A DNA stretch of 64,000 bases from CAIQIA01 sp945861105. GTDB lineage: Bacteria > Cyanobacteriota > Cyanobacteriia > PCC-6307 > Cyanobiaceae. Shown here piece by piece: positions 1 through 7,869 of this stretch. A program made the translations under genes and the position numbers. The DNA lies in NCBI GenBank assembly GCA_947488815.1, contig CANLCC010000001.1, positions 62,001 to 126,000 of the forward strand. Reading direction: 5' to 3'. The notes under the pieces were generated by a model, which was not told the origin of the DNA, searched no databases, and worked only from the letters and a program-made list of their open reading frames with translations. Positions within the stretch are counted from its first letter, which is position 1, and the number at the start of each line of letters is the position of its first letter.

Positions 1-1258
1 CCAGGCTGCGGTTGACGAGGGTCAGGAACCAATCGCGATTCACCTGCAGGGCTGCCAGCCGGTTGACCAGTTGCTGCCGCTGGTCCACCTCCGCCGGCGG
101 CAGGCTGACGCCCCCGCCCGGCAGTCCGTTGTCGGCGGGGCCGACGCGACCCCGTCCCAGCAGCAGCCAGCCCAGGGCCGATCCGACCAGGCCCGTGAGC
201 AGCAGGGCCAGAACCACGGGCCAGAACCGACCCTCTGCCGCTTCCTCCCTCTGCTGGCGCCGCTGCTGGCGGGGTGAGACCCGCAGGGTCGCGGGCGCCG
301 CCACCCGGGGTGGGGCCGGTCTCGGCGGCGGCGGGGGTTCCGGTTCCGGAGCGGCCGGGGCCGCGGCCGGTTCCGCGTCCTGGGCGGGCGGGGGCGGTTG
401 GGGGGCTGGAGGGACCAGCACTTCGGTGCGGTCCGAGCGGCCCACCGGCCCGGTGCTGTCCGGTACGGGCAGCCGGGCCAGGTCGTCGAGGGGTTGGGCG
501 GCATGGCGGTAGCGCTGCCCGGGGTCCCGCTGCAGCAACCGTTCGATCACGGCCCGCAGACCGGGCTCGGCATCCAGGGCGGCGGGCCAGCGCCAGTCCA
601 TCGACACCGGATCCAGCAGGTCCTGGGGCTCGTCGCCGCTGAGCAGCACCAGGGCCGTGACCCCAAGGCCATGCAGATCCATCCAGGGCTGTGGGGAATC
701 CCGCAGCTGCTCCGGCGGTGCGTAGCCGGCGGTGCCACTGGCCAGGGGGTCCCGCCCCAGCGGCGCCGGCTGGCCGAAGTCGATCAGCACCGGCAGGCCA
801 TCCCGGTCCCGCCGCACCAGGTTGGCGGGGGTGATGTCGCCGTGGACCAGATCCTGGCCGTGCAGGGCCGCCAGGGCCGGCAGCAGCTGGCGCAGCAGCA
901 GCAGCACCTCCCCCGCCCCGAACACCAGCTGTCGCTCGCGCCGGGCCTGCAGCAGATCGCGGTAGCTGCGACCGCCCACCCATTCCCGCACCTGCCAGAG
1001 CCCGTCCCCATCGGCAAGCACCGCCCCCAGCCGGGGAATCTGCGGGTGATAGACGGCCTGCAGCAGCTCCAGGCCCCGCCTCAGCTCGGACTGTTCCTCC
1101 CCAGCCAGGTCCCACCACACCCGCAGGGCCACGGGCAGATCCCCGGCGAGGGTGTCGGTGCCGCGCCAGAGGGCGGACCCTGCGGCCTGGCTGAGGCGCT
1201 CATCGAGGCGGTAGCGCCCCGCCAGCAGATGACCTGGAGTGACGTCGGCGGCGGCCAC
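1..1258 (-). CDS. Serine/threonine protein kinase-like membrane protein, C-terminus cut by window edge
   Basis: About 419 residues are visible, starting from a GTG at 1258; an in-frame TAG lies 11 codons upstream, and the C-terminus runs off the window. Residues about 14-260 have a Hanks-type kinase fold: a catalytic-loop motif HGDITPANL (139-147), DFG at 160-162 and an activation-segment motif GTAGYAPPE (175-183). The glycine-rich loop is degenerate, and the usual VAIK lysine is Arg46 (VALRVWW). A proline/alanine-rich linker follows, then one membrane segment at about 340-365, so the kinase domain should be cytosolic with an exported or periplasmic tail. It lies 20 bases downstream of the cysteine-synthase-like gene on the same strand and may be co-transcribed with it. 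It may be a weak kinase or a pseudokinase; substrate unknown. Confidence 0.8.
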   Translation of the reverse strand, partial: MAAADVTPGHLLAGRYRLDERLSQAAGSALWRGTDTLAGDLPVALRVWWDLAGEEQSELRRGLELLQAVYHPQIPRLGAVLADGDGLWQVREWVGGRSYRDLLQARRERQLVFGAGEVLLLLRQLLPALAALHGQDLVHGDITPANLVRRDRDGLPVLIDFGQPAPLGRDPLASGTAGYAPPEQLRDSPQPWMDLHGLGVTALVLLSGDEPQDLLDPVSMDWRWPAALDAEPGLRAVIERLLQRDPGQRYRHAAQPLDDLARLPVPDSTGPVGRSDRTEVLVPPAPQPPPPAQDAEPAAAPAAPEPEPPPPPRPAPPRVAAPATLRVSPRQQRRQQREEAAEGRFWPVVLALLLTGLVGSALGWLLLGRGRVGPADNGLPGGGVSLPPAEVDQRQQLVNRLAALQVNRDWFLTLVNRSL

Positions 1259-1278
1259 GCGTGGGATCTGCCCTCGGC

Positions 1279-2280
1279 TCAGGCGACGCTAGGTCGGTCG
1301 CTGCGCAGTGGCTGCCGCAGTCCCCGGCTTTCGAGCCAGCTGCGGTCCCAGAGGCGGGATCGGTAACGGTCACCGCCGTCGCAGAGGACCGTGACGATCC
1401 GGTGTCCGGGCCCCAGACGCCGCGCTGTCTCGACGGCTGCAGCGACGTTGATGCCGACCGAACCGCCCATGAACAGGCCCTCGTGCCAGAGCAGGTCGTA
1501 CAGCACATCGATCGCCGTCTGGTCGTCGACGCGCACGGCATCGTCGATGGGGGCCCCTTCGAGATTGGCGGTCACCCGACTGTTGCCGATGCCCTCGGTG
1601 ATCGATGACCCCTCACTGCTCAGGCCGGCACCGGTGGCCCAGCTGAACAGGGCGCTGCCGTGGGGGTCGGCGAGCACGCAGCGGATCGTGCGGGAGCAGC
1701 TCTTGAGGTACAGGGCGACGCCGGCATAGGTGCCGCCGGTGCCCGTCGCTGCCACCCAGGCGTCAAGCTGACCGGCGCACTGCTCCCAGATCTCGGGACC
1801 CGTGGTGTCGTGGTGGGCCTGGCGGTTCGCCAGGTTGTCGAACTGATTCGCCCAGATCGCCCCCGGGATGCCGGCGGCGATGCGGCCGGAGAGGTGCACG
1901 TAGTTCTCAGGATCCCGGTAGGGCACCGCGGGCACCGTGCGCACCTCGGCCCCCAGGCTGCGCAGCAGGCCGATCTTTTCGGCCGACTGGGTGTCGGGGA
2001 TGACGATCACGCAGCGGTACCCGCGGGCGTTGCACAGGTGGGCCAGGCCGATGCCCGTGTTGCCGGCGGTGCCTTCGACCACCGTGCCACCGGGCTGGAG
2101 GGCACCCGAAGCCTCTGCGGCCTGGAGGATGCCGAGGGCGGCCCGGTCCTTGACCGAGCCACCGGGATTCATGAATTCGGCCTTGCCGAGGATTTCGCAG
2201 CCGGTGACCTCGCTGAGATGGTCCAGCCGGATCAGCGGGGTGTGCCCCACCGCTCCCACGAACCCCCGCGTGATGCCCAT
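1279..2280 (-). CDS. Cysteine synthase-like PLP enzyme (fold type II)
   Basis: 333 residues from ATG at 2280. The open frame continues upstream without a stop to 3561, but that part is antisense to egtB and is not believed. The protein has the layout of the cysteine synthase / cystathionine beta-synthase family: the PLP lysine in NPGGSVKDRAA (Lys44), an asparagine loop EGTAGNTGIGLA (70-81), and a glycine-rich phosphate-binding segment ATGTGGTYAG near residue 190. The expected reaction is O-acetylserine plus sulfide giving cysteine, in the cytosol. The EGTAGNTG loop differs from the TSGNTG of housekeeping CysK and points to a paralogous subgroup, so the true substrate may differ. It diverges from egtB across only 54 bases, a suggestive link with sulfur metabolism. 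No gene symbol is given because CysK, CysM and related lyases cannot be separated here. Confidence 0.85.
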   Translation of the reverse strand: MGITRGFVGAVGHTPLIRLDHLSEVTGCEILGKAEFMNPGGSVKDRAALGILQAAEASGALQPGGTVVEGTAGNTGIGLAHLCNARGYRCVIVIPDTQSAEKIGLLRSLGAEVRTVPAVPYRDPENYVHLSGRIAAGIPGAIWANQFDNLANRQAHHDTTGPEIWEQCAGQLDAWVAATGTGGTYAGVALYLKSCSRTIRCVLADPHGSALFSWATGAGLSSEGSSITEGIGNSRVTANLEGAPIDDAVRVDDQTAIDVLYDLLWHEGLFMGGSVGINVAAAVETARRLGPGHRIVTVLCDGGDRYRSRLWDRSWLESRGLRQPLRSDRPSVA

Positions 2281-2334
2281 CGCCTGCTGTCCAAGCCCAG
2301 GCAGGCTAGGGTCCCGGCACCCAGTCGTCGAGGG

Positions 2335-3507
2335 ATGGCCCCATCGCCTGCGACCGTCGATCGCCTGCGACGGATCCGCAGCCACAGCGAGGCCCTGATC
2401 GCACCGCTGGAGCCCGAGGATCTGGTGCTGCAGGGCATGGCGGATGCCAGCCCTCCCAAATGGCATCTGGCGCACACCACCTGGTTTTTTGACACCTTCG
2501 TGCTGCGGCCCCACCGGCAGGGATGGACGCCCGCCCCCGACCTCTGGCAGCACCTGTTCAACAGCTATTACGAGGCCGTCGGCAGCCGCCATCCCCGGCC
2601 CCAGCGGGGACTGCTGACCCGGCCGCCGATGCGCGAGATCGTCGCCTGGCGCCAACGGGTTGACCGTGCCCTGGAGGAGCTGCTTGCCACCGACCCCGAT
2701 CCCGCCGTCACCGCCCTGGTCGAGCTTGGCCTGCAGCACGAGCAGCAGCACCAGGAGCTGCTGCTCATGGATCTGCTGGACGGCTTCAGCCGCAACCCGC
2801 TGCTGCCCGTCTACAGCCCCGATGCTCCAGAGCCGCCGCTGGCGGCAGGGGACGGCTGGCACGCGCTGCCGGGGGGTCTGGTCGAGATCGGCCATGGCAG
2901 CGCGGGCGGTTTTGCCTTCGACAACGAAGGTCCCCGCCACCGGGTCTGGCTCGAGCCCTACCGCCTGGCCGCTCGGCTGGTGACCAATGCCGACATGGAG
3001 GCCTTCGTGGCGGCCGGCGGCTACCGGCTTCCCGAGTTCTGGATGGCGGATGGCTGGGCCGTGGTGCAGCAGCAGGGCTGGACCGCTCCGCTGCACTGGC
3101 ATCCCGAAGGAATGGAGTTCAGCCTGCGGGGTCTGCAGCCCCGTGCGCCCGAAGCGCCGGTCCGTCATCTGAGCTGGTATGAAGCCGATGCCGTCGCCCG
3201 CTGGGCCGGCGCCCGCCTGCCCACCGAGGCGGAATGGGAACAGGCCCTGCGCTGCCTCCCTGACCTTGAACAGGCCTTCGGAGCTGTCTGGCAGTGGACC
3301 GCCTCGCCCTACCGGCCCTATCCCGGCTTTGCACCCGCCGCCGGCGCCGTGGGTGAATACAACGGCAAGTTCATGAGTTCCCAGATGGTGCTGCGGGGCA
3401 GCAGCGTGCTCACGCCTGCCGATCACGGTCGGATCACCTACCGCAATTTCTTTGCCCCGGCCTGTCGCTGGCTGGTCGGTGGCCTGCGCCTGGCCTCCGA
3501 TGGTTGA
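2335..3507 (+). CDS. egtB: Ergothioneine biosynthesis sulfoxide synthase EgtB
   Basis: 390 residues from ATG at 2335. EgtB is an oxygen-dependent non-haem iron enzyme that joins the imidazole of hercynine (trimethylhistidine) to a thiol (cysteine or gamma-glutamylcysteine), giving a sulfoxide. The N-terminal DinB-like helical part carries the expected iron ligands in WHLAHTTWF (His47) and HEQQHQE (His135, His139). The C-terminal part is a formylglycine-generating-enzyme-like (FGE-sulfatase) domain ending in MVLRGSSVLTP and RNFFAP segments. The next gene, egtD, overlaps its 3' end by 8 bases, so the two are translationally coupled. No egtA, egtC or egtE homologue is present nearby. Confidence 0.93.
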   Translation: MAPSPATVDRLRRIRSHSEALIAPLEPEDLVLQGMADASPPKWHLAHTTWFFDTFVLRPHRQGWTPAPDLWQHLFNSYYEAVGSRHPRPQRGLLTRPPMREIVAWRQRVDRALEELLATDPDPAVTALVELGLQHEQQHQELLLMDLLDGFSRNPLLPVYSPDAPEPPLAAGDGWHALPGGLVEIGHGSAGGFAFDNEGPRHRVWLEPYRLAARLVTNADMEAFVAAGGYRLPEFWMADGWAVVQQQGWTAPLHWHPEGMEFSLRGLQPRAPEAPVRHLSWYEADAVARWAGARLPTEAEWEQALRCLPDLEQAFGAVWQWTASPYRPYPGFAPAAGAVGEYNGKFMSSQMVLRGSSVLTPADHGRITYRNFFAPACRWLVGGLRLASDG

Positions 3508-4534
3508 GATGGGCGCCGGGGCGCGGACCGGATCCGTGGCGGCTGGGGGCTTCACGGTCATTGATCGTCATCCGCCGGCCCCTGATGTGCTGGCTGCCGT
3601 GCGGGAGGGACTGGCGCGCCGTCCGCGGCAGCTGCCCGCCTGGCTGCTCTACGACCGTCGCGGTTCCGAGCTGTTCGCCGAGATCTGCCGCCAGCCCGAG
3701 TACACCCTCACCGCCACCGAACTGGAGCTGCTGCGTCGCCATGCCGCTGCCCTCTGCGCCGGCTGTTCGCCCGGCACCCTTGTGGTCGAGTTCGGAGCCG
3801 GCAGCGTTGAGAAGGTCAGCCCCCTGCTGCAGGCCCTGGCCGCCCCTGCCTACCTGGCGGTCGACATCAGTGCTTCGGCCCTGCAGGAGGTCGGCCAGCG
3901 CCTCCAGGCCGCCCATCCGACGGTGCCGATGCTGGGGCTCTGTGCCGACTACGGCGACCTGCCCGATCTGCCCCTGCCCGCCGACTGGGCGACGCGGCCG
4001 CGGCTGGGGTTCTTCCCCGGCAGTTCCCTCGGCAATTTCGACCCCGCCGAGGCCTGCCGCTTCCTGGCGGCGTTGCGGCCGCTGCTGGGGGAGCGGGGGC
4101 AGTTGCTGATCGGCATTGATCAGCCCCGGGATCCCACCGCCCTCGAGGCGGCCTACGACGATGGCGCCGGGGTGTCGGCCGCCTTTGCGCTCAACCTGCT
4201 GCAGCGCCTGCGGCTGGAGCTGGGGGCCGATGTCGATCCCGGTGGGTTCCGGTATCGCGCCACCTGGGAGGCCGACCACAGCCGGGTGGCCATGGCGTTG
4301 GTCAGCGTGGGGCCCCAGCGGTTGCGGCTGGCCGACCTGGAGGTGGTCTTCGCCGACGGCGAGCCCCTCATCACCGAGTACAGCTACAAGTACACGCCGG
4401 CGGCATTTCTGGCGTTGGCGGCCCAGGCGGGCTGGAGCGGGGTCGACCGCCGGTGCGATGACGCTGACGGCTTCTCTGTGCACCGCCTGCAACCGGCGGC
4501 GGCGGCGCCAGACTGCAGCGCATCGGCAGTCTGA
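3500..4534 (+). CDS. egtD: L-histidine N(alpha)-methyltransferase EgtD
   Basis: 344 residues from ATG at 3500, overlapping the end of egtB; ATG 3509 is an alternative start. EgtD transfers three methyl groups from S-adenosylmethionine to the alpha-amine of histidine to make hercynine, the substrate of EgtB. It shows the SAM-binding motif VVEFGAGSVEKV (near residue 98), the EgtD hallmark GFFPGSSLGNF (near 174) and the C-terminal ITEYSYKYT motif that closes the active site. The length is close to the family norm of about 320. Its product S-adenosylhomocysteine would be recycled by AhcY, encoded at 13.7-15.1 kb. Confidence 0.93.
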   Translation: MVEMGAGARTGSVAAGGFTVIDRHPPAPDVLAAVREGLARRPRQLPAWLLYDRRGSELFAEICRQPEYTLTATELELLRRHAAALCAGCSPGTLVVEFGAGSVEKVSPLLQALAAPAYLAVDISASALQEVGQRLQAAHPTVPMLGLCADYGDLPDLPLPADWATRPRLGFFPGSSLGNFDPAEACRFLAALRPLLGERGQLLIGIDQPRDPTALEAAYDDGAGVSAAFALNLLQRLRLELGADVDPGGFRYRATWEADHSRVAMALVSVGPQRLRLADLEVVFADGEPLITEYSYKYTPAAFLALAAQAGWSGVDRRCDDADGFSVHRLQPAAAAPDCSASAV

Positions 4535-4547
4535 GGGTCGGCACAGC

Positions 4548-4784
4548 ATGGGGCGTGAGGAACAGCGGGCGCTGGTGCGGCGGGTGCGCGAATCACTGAT
4601 CGGCGAACTGGAGACCCTTTACCGCCGCGCCTTTGATGCCATCGGCACTGATGATCTGGGCGAGGGCGGTGTCGCCCGGCTCACCCAGTTGCTGCTCCGG
4701 TCGCGGGAGGGGGCCATCACTCCGCTGCAGGAGGAGATCGAGGCACCCCTGATCACCCGCGCCCCCGGCGAGAAGGCCCCATGA
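4548..4784 (+). CDS. Small protein of the ergothioneine cluster ('hercynine metabolism small protein' type)
   Basis: 78 residues from ATG at 4548, 13 bases after egtD. It overlaps the next gene by the four bases ATGA (4781-4784), a sign of translational coupling. The sequence is charged and helical, with an N-terminal MGREEQRALVRRVRESL segment, and has no signal peptide or membrane segment. From memory, short ORFs in this position in Synechococcus and Prochlorococcus are annotated as hercynine metabolism small protein purely on conserved neighbourhood; the molecular function is not known. A structural or scaffolding role with EgtB/EgtD is inferred, since nothing resembles a catalytic motif. 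Confidence 0.7.
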   Translation: MGREEQRALVRRVRESLIGELETLYRRAFDAIGTDDLGEGGVARLTQLLLRSREGAITPLQEEIEAPLITRAPGEKAP

Positions 4785-5269
4785 GCGCCGCCTGGTTCGA
4801 CGAGCTCACCCGCGAGCTGGAACGGCAGCTGGAGGGTTTTCTCGATGATCACCCCAGCCAGCGGGAGCTGCTCGAACGGGAGGAGCAGGCCGAGGCCCAG
4901 CGCCGGCGGCAGCGGCGCCTGCTGGAGATCGCTGCCGCCGCCGACCTGGAGCGCCAACGGCTCCTGGGCCTGTCCGGCGAGATCCGCCAGTGGCGCGAGC
5001 GGGTCGACCGGGCCCGCAGCGCCGCGGCCACCGACCTGGCGGATCGGGCAGAGGAGCATCTGGGTCGGCTGATGGGCCAGGGCCGCGAGGGCTGGCAGGC
5101 CCTGGCGGCCCTGGGGGAGGAGGACGCCCGCCTGCGGGCCGAGATCAACCGGAGGGAGACCGTCACTGAACCGGCTCCCGTCAGCGTCGGTGACCAGTTG
5201 GAGCAGGACTGGGCGGCCTTCGAGGCTGACCAGGACCTGCACGAGCTGCGCCGCCGCCAGGCCCGCTGA
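4781..5269 (+). CDS. Coiled-coil protein of the ergothioneine cluster ('hercynine metabolism protein' type)
   Basis: 162 residues, ATG at 4781 overlapping the previous stop. Residues about 8-125 are almost continuous Arg/Glu/Gln/Leu-rich heptads (for example LLEREEQAEAQRRRQRRL), predicting a long soluble coiled coil; a short acidic region (GDQLEQDWAAFEAD) lies near the C-terminus. There is no signal peptide and no recognisable enzyme motif. It is the last gene of the egtB-egtD-small protein run, and similar picocyanobacterial proteins carry the label hercynine metabolism protein on synteny alone. It may hold the pathway enzymes together or bind the small partner; this is inference. It is not an EgtC amidohydrolase or a PLP lyase. 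Confidence 0.7.
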   Translation: MSAAWFDELTRELERQLEGFLDDHPSQRELLEREEQAEAQRRRQRRLLEIAAAADLERQRLLGLSGEIRQWRERVDRARSAAATDLADRAEEHLGRLMGQGREGWQALAALGEEDARLRAEINRRETVTEPAPVSVGDQLEQDWAAFEADQDLHELRRRQAR

Positions 5270-5280
5270 GGCTGCCGCCC

Positions 5281-6093
5281 GTGGGGTTTCTGCTCTCCAA
5301 GCTGCTGCCCTCGCTCCTGTATCCCCTCGGGGCGTCGCTGCTGTTGCAGATGCTGGCCCTGGCGGCCCGCCGCCGTCGCTGGTCCACGCCGGTGGCGACC
5401 GCAGGACTGGTCCTGCTGGTGCTGCCGTCCATGCCCCTCGTGAGCCGGCCGCTGGTGCGGAGCCTGGAGGATCAGGCGGTTGCCCTCACCCCGGCGCCCC
5501 TGCCCCGCGCCGATGTGGTGCTGGTGCTGGGGGGAGGGTTGCGGCCCGGAGGTCCGCCACGCCTGGGGGTTGAAGTCAACGAGTCGGGCGACCGGTTGCT
5601 GGGGGGGGTGCGGCTGCTGCGTCAGCAGCGGGCTCCGCTGCTGCTGGTGAGTGGTGGCCGGGTGAGCTTCACCGCCGCTGACCCCCGTCCCCCCGAGGCC
5701 GTCAATGCCCGCCGGCTGGCGGAGGAACTGGGGGTGCCTGCCGCGGCGATTCGCAGTCTTGACACCCCCCGCACCACAGCCGAGGAGGCCTCACAGTTCG
5801 CGGCCATGGCCCGCCGGCAGGGCTGGCGGTCCGTGCTGCTGGTGACCAGTGCCCTGCATCTGCCGCGGGCGACGGCCACCTTTAGGCACAGCCTCCTGCA
5901 GCAGACGCCCGCCGTGCGCGTGTGGCCCGTGGCCACGGATTTCCTGCTGGAACCCGCTTCGGCCAGCGGTGGTGTGACGGTGGGCAGCCTTCTGCTCGAT
6001 CTGATCCCCGACGCCGGCTCCCTGGCGCTGTCGACCTCGGTGCTGCGGGAATGGATCGGCCTGATGGTCTACCGCTGGCGAGGCCAGGCCTGA
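5281..6093 (+). CDS. YdcF/SanA-like DUF218 membrane protein
   Basis: 270 residues from GTG at 5281, 11 bases after the ergothioneine cluster and perhaps read through from it. Two hydrophobic segments (about residues 5-27 and 35-55) anchor the protein. The rest is a DUF218 domain: VVLVLGGGLRP near residue 78, LLLVSGGR near 122, the TAEEA segment near 165 and VLLVTSALHLPRA near 185. The family (YdcF, SanA, ElyC) acts at the envelope and is linked to lipid-carrier or peptidoglycan metabolism, with nucleotide-like binding reported for YdcF. The exact reaction is unknown. Confidence 0.85.
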   Translation: MGFLLSKLLPSLLYPLGASLLLQMLALAARRRRWSTPVATAGLVLLVLPSMPLVSRPLVRSLEDQAVALTPAPLPRADVVLVLGGGLRPGGPPRLGVEVNESGDRLLGGVRLLRQQRAPLLLVSGGRVSFTAADPRPPEAVNARRLAEELGVPAAAIRSLDTPRTTAEEASQFAAMARRQGWRSVLLVTSALHLPRATATFRHSLLQQTPAVRVWPVATDFLLEPASASGGVTVGSLLLDLIPDAGSLALSTSVLREWIGLMVYRWRGQA

Positions 6094-6097
6094 CCCC

Positions 6098-6397
6098 TCA
6101 CGCCTTCGGGGCCGGCGGCACGAGGCTCACGCCCTCGGGGGGCGGGGTGGGGTCAGGATCGGCGATGAGCATGTGCTGAAGCACGATCTCCGGTCGCTCG
6201 CTGTCCCGCCAGCGGATGCGATAGGCCGGCATCTTGGTGCCGCGGCTCGTGGTCTGTTCCACGGGCTCCATGACCCAACCCCGGCGGGAGCGCCCCTGGG
6301 GGTTGCGCTTCACCACCGCATCGGCGTGGGTGAAGCGGAATCCGACACGCTCGCCGCTCATGGGTCGGGAATTCTGATCGTTACGGCCATTATCCAC
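6098..6397 (-). CDS. Conserved cyanobacterial-type hypothetical protein
   Basis: 99 residues from ATG at 6397, overlapping the lysS stop by 8 bases; the in-frame ATG at 6361 (starting MSGERVGFRF) is an equally likely start giving 87 residues. The sequence is basic and hydrophilic (HADAVVKRNPQGRSRRGWV) with a proline-rich C-terminus and no membrane segment, signal peptide or known motif. It follows lysS on the same strand, so it probably shares its transcript. Function unknown. Confidence 0.7.
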   Translation of the reverse strand: MDNGRNDQNSRPMSGERVGFRFTHADAVVKRNPQGRSRRGWVMEPVEQTTSRGTKMPAYRIRWRDSERPEIVLQHMLIADPDPTPPPEGVSLVPPAPKA

Positions 6398-7868
6398 CGT
6401 GACCCTCCGGCCTCAACAAGGGGAAGGCGATCACGTCGCGAATGCTGGCACTGTCGGTGAGCAGCATCACCAGCCGGTCGATGCCGATGCCCAGGCCACC
6501 GGTGGGTGGCATGCCGACCTCGAGGGCCTGCAGAAAGTCTTCATCCACCCCCTGGGCCTCCAGATCACCGGCCAGGCGGCGGCACTGCTGCTGTTCAAGC
6601 CGCTGGCGCTGGTCCACCGGGTCGATGAGCTCACTGAAGGCATTGGCGGTCTCACGACCGGCGATGAACAGTTCGAACCGTTCCACCAGGCCGGGCCGGC
6701 TGCGGTGCGGGCGGGCCAGGGGGGAGATCTCGATGGGGTAGTCGAGCACGAAGGTGGGTTGGATCAGCCCCGCTTCCACCCGCTGTTCGAAGGCTTCGTT
6801 GAGCAACCGTCCCACCGAGTCGGCCGCCGCCGGCACCTCCAGGCCGGCCTGGGCCATGGCCGCCGCCGCTGCCGCTCGGTCGCTGAAGCCCTCAAAGTCA
6901 AGACCGGTGGCTTCCAGCACCAGCTCATGCATGGTGGCCCGACGCCAGGGAGGGGTCAGGTCGATGGCCACACCCTGGTAGCTGAGCTGCGTGTCGCCGC
7001 AGACCTCGGCGGTCACGGCGGCGATCAGCTGCTCGGTGAGGGCCAGCATGTCGTGGTAATCGGCGTAGGCCTGGTACACCTCCACCGAGGTGAATTCGGG
7101 GTTGTGGCGGGTGCTGATGCCCTCGTTGCGAAAGATGCGTCCCAGTTCGAAGACCCGTTCGAACCCCCCGACCACCAGCCGCTTGAGGTGCAGTTCGGTG
7201 GCGATCCGCAGGTAAAGGGGCAGGTCCAGGGTGTTGTGGTGGGTGATGAACGGACGGGCATCGGCGCCGCCGGCTTCGGCCTGCAGCACCGGGGTCTCGA
7301 TCTCCAGGAATCCCCTGTCCTCGAGCCAGCGACGCATGGCCCGCACCGTCAGGGCGCGGCGGCGGAAGGTGTCGCGGCTGCGGGGGGTGACGATCATGTC
7401 AAGGTAACGCTGCCGGTAGCGGGTCTCGACATCGCTGAGGCCATGCCATTTGTCCGGCAGGGGCCGCAGGGCCTTGCTGAGCATCCACCAGTCGGCCACC
7501 TTCACCGACAGCTCCCCCCGGTCGGTGCGCCGCAGGCTGCCGGCCACGCCGATCAGATCACCGGCATCGACCAGATCGGTGAGTTGCCCGAAACGGTCGC
7601 CGAGGCTGGCCCGTTCCAGATAGAGCTGAATGGTTCCCGACTCGTCGGCGAGGGTGAAGAAGGCCAGCTTGCCCATCACCCGTCGGGTCATCACCCGGCC
7701 GGCGACACGGACCGCGAGGTCGCGCTCGGCACCGTTGGCCAGGTCACCGTGGTCGGCCTGCAGTTGCGCGGTGCTGTGGGAGGGATCGAATCGCAGGGCG
7801 TAAGGTCCCTGGCCAAGGCTTGCCAGGGTGCCGGCCTTGGAGAGGCGGGTCTCGCGCAGATCAGACAC
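6390..7868 (-). CDS. lysS: Lysyl-tRNA synthetase, class II
   Basis: 492 residues, a normal length for bacterial LysS. The enzyme charges tRNA-Lys with lysine at the expense of ATP in the cytosol. An N-terminal OB-fold anticodon-binding domain (about residues 50-150, VAGRVMTRRVMGKLAFF) is followed by the class II catalytic core: motif 1 near FLEIETPVLQ, motif 2 in FRNEGISTRHNPEF, and motif 3 in GLGIGIDRLVMLL near the C-terminus. It lies 1 base downstream of the response-regulator gene on the same strand, suggesting one transcription unit. Confidence 0.97.
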   Translation of the reverse strand: MSDLRETRLSKAGTLASLGQGPYALRFDPSHSTAQLQADHGDLANGAERDLAVRVAGRVMTRRVMGKLAFFTLADESGTIQLYLERASLGDRFGQLTDLVDAGDLIGVAGSLRRTDRGELSVKVADWWMLSKALRPLPDKWHGLSDVETRYRQRYLDMIVTPRSRDTFRRRALTVRAMRRWLEDRGFLEIETPVLQAEAGGADARPFITHHNTLDLPLYLRIATELHLKRLVVGGFERVFELGRIFRNEGISTRHNPEFTSVEVYQAYADYHDMLALTEQLIAAVTAEVCGDTQLSYQGVAIDLTPPWRRATMHELVLEATGLDFEGFSDRAAAAAAMAQAGLEVPAAADSVGRLLNEAFEQRVEAGLIQPTFVLDYPIEISPLARPHRSRPGLVERFELFIAGRETANAFSELIDPVDQRQRLEQQQCRRLAGDLEAQGVDEDFLQALEVGMPPTGGLGIGIDRLVMLLTDSASIRDVIAFPLLRPEGHGG

Positions 7869-7869
7869 G

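Noticed and set aside
398..1366. 322-codon open frame on the plus strand
   Set aside because: Antisense to the kinase-like gene, which has real catalytic motifs.
2281..3561. Upstream extension of the cysteine-synthase-like frame on the minus strand
   Set aside because: It is antisense to egtB, whose protein is clearly conserved; the true family start is at 2280.
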